Positions 6,753 through 14,102 of a stretch of DNA of 43,281 bases are shown here, in pieces. The stretch covers positions 1 to 43,281 of the forward strand of contig CASFXV010000012.1 in assembly GCA_949298795.1 (NCBI GenBank), read 5' to 3'. The DNA comes from an uncultured bacterium (lineage in GTDB: Bacteria; Elusimicrobiota; Elusimicrobia; Elusimicrobiales; Elusimicrobiaceae). The translations under genes were made by a program, and so were the position numbers. Numbering within the stretch: the first letter of the stretch is position 1; the number at the start of each line of letters is the position of its first letter. The notes under the pieces are model-generated. The model saw only the letters and a program-made list of their open reading frames with translations. It was not told where the DNA came from and made no database searches.

Positions 6753-9044
6753 ATGGCGGCAAAAAGGAAACGAACAAAAAAAACGTTTTGGCTGTTTCGG
6801 TTTCTCGGCGCGTGTTTTTCTTTAACTTTGCGCACGGTGATGTTTGCCGTTATGTTTTTACTCTGTTTGCTGGCGGTATGCTGGGTGTTGTTTATTAAGT
6901 TTTTTAACGCACAATACCTAAGCGAAGAAATCACCCGCCAGCTGCAGCTGGCCTTAAACCGCCCGGTAATTATCAATTCGTTGGATTTACGGTTTTTTAA
7001 TACGCTTGAATTAAAAGGTTTTTCTGTTTTAGACACTGAAGTGGCGCATGGGGAAGCGTTGCTGTCGGCCGAGTCTGTATTTGTGCATTTTAAGCTGCTT
7101 CCGCTGTTGGACCGGCAATTAATCATTGATGAGGTTACTTTAAACCGCCCGCGTGTTAACATCGTGCGGGGGGCGGACGGGCGCTATAACGTGCCGGAAG
7201 TAAACATCTCTTCTTCCCAAAGCCATGTATACCGCAGTTCTTCAGGGGAAAATCTTACAGTCAGCGCGGAAGACTGGACGGTGAAAGACGGCGTATTTAG
7301 CTATAAAGATTTGCAAAACCAAACCAGCCACGCCGTTTATGGGGTTAATTTACATTTTGAACGCCTGCGCTTTAATGAACTGTCCCGCTTCCGGGCGGAA
7401 TTTGTATTGCGCAATAAGTGGCGGGATAATATTTCCGATATTGATATTAAAGGCACCGGCCATGTTAACTTTGCCAATTTTCACTGGAAGGACTTTGCTT
7501 TGCGCAGTTTGCGCGCGCAAGTATTTGTTTTTAGAAAGCCGGTTTCTTTAACGGTGGATTTGGATAATTTATATACGCCTTATTTTAATATCCGGGCCCA
7601 AATCCCCGCGTTTGAAGGGAAGGACTTGTCTTTGTTTAAAGACGATTGGGGAGAATTTTACCTTCCCCAATCTTCCATGCGTTTAAAAGGGTCTCTTTCC
7701 AACGGATACCGGCTGCTGAAGCTAAGCGAAGCCCTTATATTGGCCGATGACGCCAACATCACGGCTTCCGCGGAGGCGGATTTTACCCAAAGTCCTTGGA
7801 CGGCGGATATTGCGTTTACCACCGAGCCGCTGGACTTGGCCGCTTGGAGTAAAAATTATCCCCGGTTAAGCCCGTATAAATTAACGGGTAAAACTTCTCT
7901 GGACGTGCATTTGCTTCGCCAAGAGGGCAAGTGGGCCCTCCCCAAGCTGGATTTGGCTTTGCAGGACGTATCGGGTGAGTTTTATTATTTCCCGGTGCAG
8001 GGAGTGAACGGGGACTTTTCCGCCGCCCAGAACTTTACCGATTTGTACGCCCGCTTGACTTCCGGCAAAGTAACGGTGGACCGAAGCGTTTTTGATAAAT
8101 TGGATTTTTCCGCTACATACCGCCAAGGCAATTTGTACGCCAATATCGCTTCCGGGGAGCTTAACGGCGTTCCGTTAAAAATGAATTTATCGGTTAATAA
8201 GTTAACCTCTTCTAACCGCCGCATACGCACCAATATTTATTTAAAGCATTTTGACCCTATGGCCTTTATTGAAGTGGTGCGGGATTTTGTTACGGTAATC
8301 GGCCGCAGCAAAACCGTGAAAGCCAAACCCAAGGTGAGCGGCCAGTTGGCTTGGCTTGAAAACTTTAGGGACCGCCTGCCCAAATTTATGCCTAATTTTG
8401 CGGGGACGTTATCCGCGGATACTTTTTCGTCGGAAGTGATTTCCGGCAACAGCTTTTACGCCGAGTTTGACTTTAAAGGCCTTTTGCCCGGCATGAAACG
8501 GCTGGACGGCACGCTGGACGCGCGCATGCAGGACGGGGTCATACACCAAATGGAAAAACTGGCGGAAGAACAAAAAGCGCTGAATATTACCTTTACCCCG
8601 TTTATCTTAATGCACCGCATGGAACGCGCCGGAAGTTTTAAAGTGGGCCAAGTGCTTAGAGACGTACCGTATGAAGAGTTGGCCGTCTCGGCCGATTTTG
8701 CCGGCGGTCACATGACCATTAACAACGCCTATACCCAGGGGCCCACTATTTCCGCCTTGGTGCAAGGGTGGGTGAACTGGGTGGAAGAAAATTTTGATAT
8801 TATTATATGGACGATGTTTAACAATACCTCCCGCTCCGGCGCATTGGCGGAAAACTTGACGGACGAGTCCGGCAACCCCGCGCTGGCGTTTCAGGTGTCG
8901 TCTTCCATGCTTAAACCCAAGCTGGAGATGCTGCGCGCCAAACAGACGGGAGCACAAATAGAGGCCGCCCGCCAGCGCGGCCTGCGTACAGATTTTAAAA
9001 CCAACCGGGATTTTATTAAAGGAGATTTCCATGCCAAGAAATAA
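6753..9044 (+). CDS. AsmA-like inner-membrane-anchored periplasmic protein
   Basis: 763 aa with a basic N-terminus (MAAKRKRTKKTF), one long membrane anchor (about residues 25-50) and a large periplasmic part. The block after the anchor, with NRPVIINSLDLRFFNTLELKG-like spacing and later LIIDEVTLNRPRVNIVRGADGRYN, is typical of AsmA/TamB-superfamily proteins, long beta-groove proteins linked to lipid movement between membranes. The C-terminal region (FAGGHMTINNAYTQGP) also fits the AsmA C-terminal domain. It supports a diderm envelope. Its stop overlaps the following pyrE-like start by 14 nt. The exact cargo cannot be stated. Confidence 0.8.
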   Translation: MAAKRKRTKKTFWLFRFLGACFSLTLRTVMFAVMFLLCLLAVCWVLFIKFFNAQYLSEEITRQLQLALNRPVIINSLDLRFFNTLELKGFSVLDTEVAHGEALLSAESVFVHFKLLPLLDRQLIIDEVTLNRPRVNIVRGADGRYNVPEVNISSSQSHVYRSSSGENLTVSAEDWTVKDGVFSYKDLQNQTSHAVYGVNLHFERLRFNELSRFRAEFVLRNKWRDNISDIDIKGTGHVNFANFHWKDFALRSLRAQVFVFRKPVSLTVDLDNLYTPYFNIRAQIPAFEGKDLSLFKDDWGEFYLPQSSMRLKGSLSNGYRLLKLSEALILADDANITASAEADFTQSPWTADIAFTTEPLDLAAWSKNYPRLSPYKLTGKTSLDVHLLRQEGKWALPKLDLALQDVSGEFYYFPVQGVNGDFSAAQNFTDLYARLTSGKVTVDRSVFDKLDFSATYRQGNLYANIASGELNGVPLKMNLSVNKLTSSNRRIRTNIYLKHFDPMAFIEVVRDFVTVIGRSKTVKAKPKVSGQLAWLENFRDRLPKFMPNFAGTLSADTFSSEVISGNSFYAEFDFKGLLPGMKRLDGTLDARMQDGVIHQMEKLAEEQKALNITFTPFILMHRMERAGSFKVGQVLRDVPYEELAVSADFAGGHMTINNAYTQGPTISALVQGWVNWVEENFDIIIWTMFNNTSRSGALAENLTDESGNPALAFQVSSSMLKPKLEMLRAKQTGAQIEAARQRGLRTDFKTNRDFIKGDFHAKK

Positions 9045-9609
9045 TTTAGACGTATTATGTCTCTTGCAGGAACACGGTGCCGTTATGGAGGGGCATTTTG
9101 TTATGCCGTCCGGCTTTCACAGCCAAACGTATATACAAACTTCCCTTTTGTTGCAGCACCCGCATTTGGCGCAGCGCATTGCGCAGGCCATGTCGGACAA
9201 GTTTTCCCAAAAGGCCGATGTGATACTGGCGCTTACGCCTTCCAACTCTGTTTTGGCGCAGGAAGTGGCCCGCGTACGCCAAGCGCGCGCCATATTCGCT
9301 TCCCGCAATGAAAAAGGCCAAATGGTTTTAAAACATAATTTTGTTTTAAAACCGGGCGAACGCGTTTTGATAGTGGACGATGTAACCGTAGGCGGGCGCA
9401 AGTTGGCCCAGGCGATAGAGTTGGCCCAGTCCGCCGGGGCGCATGTGTTTGGCATCAGCGTGATTGTGGACCGCTCCATGGGTTACCTGCCTCTTACTAT
9501 TCCCATGCGGGCGCTGCTCTCGTACCCCATGGAAACTTTTACGGCGAAAGAGTGCCCCCTCTGCGCTGCCAAAATTCCGTTTACGGATGTGGAAAAATTA
9601 AACAAATAA
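9031..9609 (+). CDS. pyrE: Orotate phosphoribosyltransferase-like protein with altered PRPP motif
   Basis: 192 aa, OPRT family: orotate + PRPP to OMP in pyrimidine synthesis. Family blocks: MEGHFVMPSGFHSQTYIQ at the N-terminus, the PRPP-loop region VLIVDDVTVGGRK, and a C-terminal CPLC pair typical of the long OPRT subtype. Two deviations are visible. The PRPP loop normally carries a threonine (E. coli DDVITAGTA; other members VEDVxTTGG), which is Val here. The earlier loop reads LALTPSNSVLA where relatives have a Gly-rich PALGG. The protein may therefore be a divergent paralogue rather than the housekeeping enzyme. AAAGGAG lies upstream of ATG 9031. Confidence 0.75.
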   Translation: MPRNNLDVLCLLQEHGAVMEGHFVMPSGFHSQTYIQTSLLLQHPHLAQRIAQAMSDKFSQKADVILALTPSNSVLAQEVARVRQARAIFASRNEKGQMVLKHNFVLKPGERVLIVDDVTVGGRKLAQAIELAQSAGAHVFGISVIVDRSMGYLPLTIPMRALLSYPMETFTAKECPLCAAKIPFTDVEKLNK

Positions 9610-9640
9610 TTGCGGGCAATTTATTTTTAAAGGAAACAGT

Positions 9641-10813
9641 ATGATTGAAATTAAACTTAAAGCAAAAGAAGAAAGAAGATTAGCGGCCGGACATTATTGG
9701 GTTTTCTCTAACGAGATTGACGGTTTGGACACCTCCATTGAGCCCGGTACTTTAGTGCGCGTAATGACCCATGAGGGCCGCCAGGCGGGTATAGGTTGTT
9801 TTAATCCGCACAGTTTAATTTCCGTACGGTTACTGAAAAAGGGCGAAGGAGATCTGCCGGAGGATTTTGTGTTTGAAGCCTTGGATACGGCTTATGCGTA
9901 CCGGCGGGAAATAGGCCTTCGCAAATACGGACGCATGTGCTACGGAGAAGCGGACAATATGCCCGGCCTGGTGCTGGACCGCTACGGCGATGTGCTGGTG
10001 ACGGACGTATTGACCGCCGGCATGGAAAAATTAAAACCGCAAATTGTGGCCGCCTGCAAAAAAATATTTAAACCTAAAGGCATTTTCTTTCGTAATGACA
10101 GCGCCTTCCGCGCGCTGGAAGGGCTGGGCGGCACGCCGGATATAGTGGGAGACGTGCCGGAAACGGTGCAGATAGAAGAAAACGGCATTCAGTATGAAGT
10201 GCCTGTGCGCGTGGGGCAAAAAACCGGTTTTTATTTTGACCAGCGCGAAAACCGTGAATTTTTAAAACCCTATTTTAAAGATAAATTGGTGTTGGATTTG
10301 TATTCTTATATAGGTTCTTTTGGCATTACCGCGGCCAAGGCGGGCGCCGCCCAAGTGTGGGGGTGTGATTCTTCCGCCGTGGCGGTGGAGTTTGCCCAAA
10401 AGAACGCCAAATTAAACGGGGTGGAAGATGTTGCCGTCTTCCATCGTGACGATGCCGAACGCTTGCTTTCCGCCATGAAAAAAGGCGAACTGCCCGATCA
10501 GCCCGATATGGTGCTTTTGGACCCGCCCGCTTTTGTAAAAAGCCGCAAGGCCCTTCCGCAGGCGGTGGGTTTATACGTAAAGTTGGTAAAAATGGCGCTG
10601 GAAGGGTTAAAGACGGGCGGATATTTGGCTTTTTCCACTTGTTCCCACCATATTTCGCGCGAACTTTTTGTGGATATTATCCGCCAAGGGGTCAGCAAAT
10701 CCGGCAAATGCGCCGTATTGTTGGAATTGCGCGGGCAGGCCAAAGACCACCCGGTGCTAATTGGCATGCCGGAAACGGAATATTTGCACTTTGGTTTAAT
10801 TCAAGTGCGTTAG
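9641..10813 (+). CDS. RlmI-like class I SAM-dependent rRNA (cytosine-5) methyltransferase
   Basis: 390 aa. N-terminal PUA-like domain (about residues 1-75: AAGHYWVFSNEID, then PGTLVRVM and GIGCFNPHSLISVRLL), then a Rossmann methyltransferase domain with VGQKTGFYFDQRENREFL, LDLYSYIGSFGI (SAM loop) and VLLDPPAFVKSRK (the catalytic DPPAF block), then STCSHHIS. This order and length match the RlmI/YccW family that makes m5C in 23S rRNA; the target base here is inferred from the family only. AAAGGAAAC precedes ATG 9641. It is the last gene of the 5363-10813 run and ends at a terminator. Confidence 0.85.
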   Translation: MIEIKLKAKEERRLAAGHYWVFSNEIDGLDTSIEPGTLVRVMTHEGRQAGIGCFNPHSLISVRLLKKGEGDLPEDFVFEALDTAYAYRREIGLRKYGRMCYGEADNMPGLVLDRYGDVLVTDVLTAGMEKLKPQIVAACKKIFKPKGIFFRNDSAFRALEGLGGTPDIVGDVPETVQIEENGIQYEVPVRVGQKTGFYFDQRENREFLKPYFKDKLVLDLYSYIGSFGITAAKAGAAQVWGCDSSAVAVEFAQKNAKLNGVEDVAVFHRDDAERLLSAMKKGELPDQPDMVLLDPPAFVKSRKALPQAVGLYVKLVKMALEGLKTGGYLAFSTCSHHISRELFVDIIRQGVSKSGKCAVLLELRGQAKDHPVLIGMPETEYLHFGLIQVR

Positions 10814-10837
10814 TTTTGTGTGTTAAACAAAACCTCG

Positions 10838-10866
10838 CCCCGCGTTTTTGCCGGGCGGGGTTTTTT
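10838..10866 (+). terminator. Terminator after the RlmI-like gene
   Basis: CCCCGC / GCGGGG stem with an 11-nt loop, followed by TTTTTT. It marks the boundary between the host-like operon and the AT-rich restriction-modification island. Confidence 0.75.
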
Positions 10867-11256
10867 ATGGGTAAATGCGGTTTAGGGAGGGGTAGCCCCT
10901 ATGCATGGGGTATAGCCCACTGCCCCCAAATAAGCCCTAAAAAGAATCCCCCGCCGTTAAGCGGGGGATAGCAATAAAGGTTTTAAAAGAATAATATTAA
11001 CATAATAATCCCTCTATAAAACAATTTCCAATATATTGCGTGTTTCTTTTTCTTTCATTTTCATACAATAGCAGTTAGTGAATATATGCACTGTTTTATC
11101 CAAAAAAGGTCAAAAATCATTTAGAGTTTCATTTTAGCCTAGACGAAATTCTGAATTTGTTGACCTTTCTAAATATATATCTCTTATATAAGGCCTTAAA
11201 TATAATTAGAGTATAGTTGTTCTGTATAAACTCGCTAAAGTATTAAAATGTAATAT
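10867..11256. other. AT-rich intergenic stretch at the edge of the R-M island
   Basis: No supported gene. The first 100 bp are host-like in composition and hold two hairpins: one around 10891-10910 (GCCCC...GGGGT about a TATGCAT core) and CCCCCGC / GCGGGGG at 10948-10967. From about 10970 on the sequence is strongly A+T-rich. A 9-bp inverted repeat, AAAGGTCAA (about 11105) and TTGACCTTT (about 11160), is the only structure I see there. The composition break near 10970 is a plausible junction of the inserted DNA. Confidence 0.6.
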
Positions 11257-12087
11257 TTATCTATTGCTAAGTTGGGTAAACAGGTCTTTAGCTAACATTT
11301 TCAAGGAGGTTCGTGCAATATTTAGCATAACCATAATCATATCATTCTCATTCCAATGGTTCCCATCACCTTTTGTATAGATTGAAGCAGCCTGAAGCAT
11401 AATAGTAGTTCCATTACATTTGACAAACCTATTTTCGCATAGATTTGTATTTATCGGCATGCCGTAGTTTGAAGCGGTCAATCTATCAAGTCTATTCAAA
11501 ATGCCATCATTATAAGTTAATGTTACAGATCTGCCGTCAGGTCTTTGGATGGTAACATTTTGCGTCAGAAAGTTTGAACCTTCTAAAAAAAGGACATAGG
11601 GAAAATAATGCTCTGCCAGCATATAGTTTGCAATTTCATCAATATTCTTATATGCTCTTTCTATTGCATTTCCTGCAGCCATAAGGTCTTGATTTTTTTT
11701 CGTTCCAACAAGTTTTCCAGCACGGATATTTTCAATATCTTTCCCCTGATGTTTGGCTTCCGAAACTAAAACAACACGCCATTGCCCATTATCATCTTTG
11801 ACTTCAATAAGTCCTCCATCAGGTCTTATGCTCGCGCTCTCTACAAAAAGAGTCTGTCCTAAATATGAATCAACTTTTTGTAGGGCCGCATTGATTTCTT
11901 TTTTTGATAAATCTTTTCTGTATCTGAATGTCAATATGGGAAATTCAATTTCAAGCTGTTTTTTAACAAATAAAGACGTGTTATTAACTTCTTTATCATG
12001 AATTTGTGCGTCTTTATGAAAAATGGTAATAGGCCCCTGGCCTTCTGTTTGCTGTAATGTCAATCTATCCGACTGCCCCTTTTTCAT
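11257..12087 (-). CDS. EcoRI-family type II restriction endonuclease
   Basis: 276 aa, against 277 for EcoRI, and co-linear with it. The catalytic PD...ExK centre is intact: RPDGG (D90), then SEAKHQGKD (E110, K112), matching EcoRI D91, E111 and K113 with a one-residue shift. The recognition loop MAAGNAIER (EcoRI 137-145) and NRLDRLTASNYGMPIN are conserved, so the predicted site is GAATTC. I place the start at 12087 because AAAGGGGAT precedes it and the length then matches EcoRI; an in-frame ATG at 12126 would overlap the methyltransferase. It lies 13 nt downstream of the methyltransferase on the same strand. Much more AT-rich than its neighbours: a transferred gene. Confidence 0.95.
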   Translation of the reverse strand: MKKGQSDRLTLQQTEGQGPITIFHKDAQIHDKEVNNTSLFVKKQLEIEFPILTFRYRKDLSKKEINAALQKVDSYLGQTLFVESASIRPDGGLIEVKDDNGQWRVVLVSEAKHQGKDIENIRAGKLVGTKKNQDLMAAGNAIERAYKNIDEIANYMLAEHYFPYVLFLEGSNFLTQNVTIQRPDGRSVTLTYNDGILNRLDRLTASNYGMPINTNLCENRFVKCNGTTIMLQAASIYTKGDGNHWNENDMIMVMLNIARTSLKMLAKDLFTQLSNR

Positions 12088-12100
12088 AGATTTATCCCCT

Positions 12101-13030
12101 TTAATTAGTGTCAAAAAATTCTTCAATGCTATTTACTTTTTTGTAGTCTGTTTTTTGTCCAGAAAGTTTTATTAATTCGCGGTGTCTATTAAAATATTCT
12201 ATTGAAATAGGGTCGCTATCACACATTAAACAATGCCGTCCCTCTAACATACAAACACGTCCAATGGTTCCACTCCCTGCAAAAAAGTCAAGCACAACAG
12301 ACCCAGGATAGGATAATGATTTAATAAATCTATCTATTATTTCAACGGGCTTTTGTGTGGGATGCCCAACGCGTTCTTTACTATTCCCGTTTAATCTACC
12401 TATTTGCCAGACATTGGTAGGATTCTTGCCTTTTTTCGTATTATCAGGATTTAAACGTTTATCCTTAAGAGCTAGTTTCAACTCTTTTTCAGAATAAGGC
12501 ACTCTTACTGAATCTAAATCGAAGTAATAATCATTTGATTTAGCTAACCAAATTGCTTCTTCGTGTCTATTAGCAAAGTACCTATGTGCCGACATGCCAT
12601 TTTTGTAATACCAAATAATAGTGTTTATCAACTTGAATTTTGAATGATGCCGGATATATTGAATAATGTCAATCAAGTCACCAGATTTTACATCACGAAA
12701 TTGAATCCCACCAAAAATAACCATATTGCCTTTTTTCGATAAAACGCGGTATGCTTCATTAATCCATTGTGAAGCCCATTCAATATAATTATCATATGTG
12801 TCCCAACCAGCTAGTTTAAGATTATATGGGGGGTCAATACAAATCAGTTGTACAGATTCAGCAGGAAGCTTTTTCAAAAAATCGCAACAATCCATTATAG
12901 CGTGAAGGATTTTCACCTTTTCGGGTTTGTTAAAATCTACAGCACTTTTTTGCCTTAACCCTTTGTCTTTTCGCATTTTGTTCAAAGACATGAGCGCATG
13001 GTTGCTATGTGATTTATTATGTATAGCCAT
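12101..13030 (-). CDS. Beta-class DNA adenine-N6 methyltransferase, RsrI type (predicted GAATTC)
   Basis: 309 aa. Motif IV, IDPPYNLKLAGWD, lies in the N-terminal third and motif I, LDFFAGSGTIGR, in the C-terminal third: the beta order, as in M.RsrI and M.HinfI, not the atypical layout of M.EcoRI. Blocks NGMSAHRYFANRHEE, NPTNVWQIGRLNGNSKERVGHPTQKP are as I recall them from M.RsrI. It should protect host DNA from the adjacent nuclease by methylating an adenine of GAATTC. The start at 13030 (MAIHNKSHSNHALM) gives the family N-terminus; ATG 13102 would add 24 residues and lacks a better ribosome-binding site. AT-rich like the nuclease gene and upstream of it, which ensures that methylation is expressed first. 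Confidence 0.9.
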   Translation of the reverse strand: MAIHNKSHSNHALMSLNKMRKDKGLRQKSAVDFNKPEKVKILHAIMDCCDFLKKLPAESVQLICIDPPYNLKLAGWDTYDNYIEWASQWINEAYRVLSKKGNMVIFGGIQFRDVKSGDLIDIIQYIRHHSKFKLINTIIWYYKNGMSAHRYFANRHEEAIWLAKSNDYYFDLDSVRVPYSEKELKLALKDKRLNPDNTKKGKNPTNVWQIGRLNGNSKERVGHPTQKPVEIIDRFIKSLSYPGSVVLDFFAGSGTIGRVCMLEGRHCLMCDSDPISIEYFNRHRELIKLSGQKTDYKKVNSIEEFFDTN

Positions 13031-13155
13031 CAAATAGATATCCAATAAATAATTTTCTATTGAAATACTTGAATGAAAATTAACAAACAGTATATATTGC
13101 AACTATTTTTTTAATAGATCCCAAAATAAAAAGCGTTTGTATATAAAAAAAGAAA

Positions 13156-13227
13156 TGCCGAGGGACAGGATCGAACTGTCGACACCTGGTTTTTCAGACC
13201 AGTGCTCTACCACTGAGCTACCTCGGC
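13156..13227 (-). tRNA. tRNA-Phe (GAA)
   Basis: The minus strand folds as a full cloverleaf: acceptor GCCGAGG / CCTCGGC, D arm GCTC...GAGC, anticodon stem CTGGT / ACCAG with loop CTGAAAA (anticodon GAA), T arm GACAG-TTCGATC-CTGTC, discriminator A. No CCA is encoded. It borders the R-M island. Confidence 0.96.
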
Positions 13228-13238
13228 ATTACCTACAT

Positions 13239-13267
13239 ATAATACCAAATTTGTTTGCGTTGGGCAA
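13239..13267 (-). promoter_or_regulatory. Promoter of tRNA-Phe
   Basis: On the minus strand TTGCCC (13267-13262) and TATTAT (13244-13239) are exactly 17 bp apart, with an extended TGG before the -10. Transcription would start about 5 nt before the mature tRNA end. Confidence 0.75.
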
Positions 13268-13297
13268 ATTTATTGGTTTTGTCTATACAAAAAATAT

Positions 13298-13759
13298 TTA
13301 TAAGGCGCTGTAGCGGGCAAACAAATCGGCAACCTGCTGTAAAAATTGCCGGTCTGTATCGTCAAAACGGGCCGGGAGGGGAGAGTCTATATCCAGCACG
13401 CCCCATAATTTCCCATTTTTAATAACAGGAACGACAATTTCACTGTTGGAGGCCGCGTCGCAGGCAATATGTCCGGGGAAGGCGTGTACGTCCTTTACCA
13501 CCAGGGTTTGCTGTTTTTGCGCGGCAGTGCCGCATACTCCTTTGCCCAACGCAATACGCACGCAGGCGGGTTTGCCTTGAAAAGGCCCTAAAACCAACGT
13601 GTCGCCCCGCAAAATATAAAAACCGGCCCAGTTTAAACCGGGCAAAGTCTGAAACAATAAAGCGGCGGTATTGGCGGCATTGGCAATGGGGTCTTGTTCC
13701 ATTTGCAGCAAGGCCCGCGCCGCTTGTAATAAAGATTGATAAACGGGTGTTTTATTCAT
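13298..13759 (-). CDS. msrC: Free methionine-(R)-sulfoxide reductase (GAF domain)
   Basis: 153 aa, a single GAF domain that reduces free L-methionine-R-sulfoxide through a cysteine relay. The three family cysteines are present: PACVRI, GKGVCGTA and GHIACDAAS, together with NSEIVVPV and LDIDSP. NWAGFYIL in the N-terminal part is characteristic. The N-terminus MNKTPVYQSLL matches the family start, which fixes ATG 13759. There is no Shine-Dalgarno sequence close to this ATG, and an extended -10 box ends 7 nt before it, so the mRNA is probably leaderless. It suggests exposure to oxidants in an otherwise anaerobic gene set. Same strand as tRNA-Phe, which has its own promoter. Confidence 0.93.
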   Translation of the reverse strand: MNKTPVYQSLLQAARALLQMEQDPIANAANTAALLFQTLPGLNWAGFYILRGDTLVLGPFQGKPACVRIALGKGVCGTAAQKQQTLVVKDVHAFPGHIACDAASNSEIVVPVIKNGKLWGVLDIDSPLPARFDDTDRQFLQQVADLFARYSAL

Positions 13760-13765
13760 AGAACT

Positions 13766-13774
13766 ATTTTAGCA
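13766..13774 (-). promoter_or_regulatory. Extended -10 promoter of msrC, leaderless geometry
   Basis: TGCTAAAAT on the minus strand ends 7 nt before the A of the msrC ATG, exactly the same box and spacing as at 5348-5363. Confidence 0.55.
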
Positions 13775-13872
13775 AAAACTTCCTTTTGTATTATTGCGCG
13801 GGGGGTTGTAAAAGAAATATACTTTATATATCAGGGAACAACCGGGCCTGCCCTGGGCCCACAGGAGACTGT

Positions 13873-14076
13873 ATGCCAAGAATAGAAGTAGACGCCAACA
13901 AATGCAAAGCATGCTATTTGTGCGTAAATGCCTGCCCAAAGAAATGTTTGGGCAAATCCAAAACAATTAGCAAGAAAGGTTATTTCCCGGCCGAGCAAGA
14001 ACGCCCCGAAGACTGCATTGGGTGTAAAATGTGCTACTTGGTCTGCCCCGATGTGGCCATTACCGTTATCAAATAA
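13873..14076 (+). CDS. korD: 2-oxoacid:ferredoxin oxidoreductase, delta subunit (2[4Fe-4S] ferredoxin)
   Basis: 67-aa dicluster ferredoxin. Two binding motifs are seen: CKACYLCVNACPKKC and CIGCKMCYLVCP. It carries electrons from the TPP centre of the oxidoreductase encoded by the next three genes to soluble ferredoxin. AGGAGA lies upstream of ATG 13873; the longer reading from 13786 has no family counterpart. The order delta-alpha-beta-gamma matches KGOR/VOR-type operons. Intergenic distance to korA is 26 nt. Confidence 0.93.
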   Translation: MPRIEVDANKCKACYLCVNACPKKCLGKSKTISKKGYFPAEQERPEDCIGCKMCYLVCPDVAITVIK

Positions 14077-14102
14077 CGAAAAACCCAATTTAAGAGGATT
14101 TT

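Noticed and set aside
12101..13030. Methyltransferase as an M.EcoRI orthologue
   Set aside because: The motif order (DPPY first, FAGSGT last) is the beta class, as in M.RsrI; M.EcoRI has a different arrangement.
13156..13227. Integration site (att) duplication at tRNA-Phe
   Set aside because: No second copy of the tRNA end is visible at the far side of the island near 10970.
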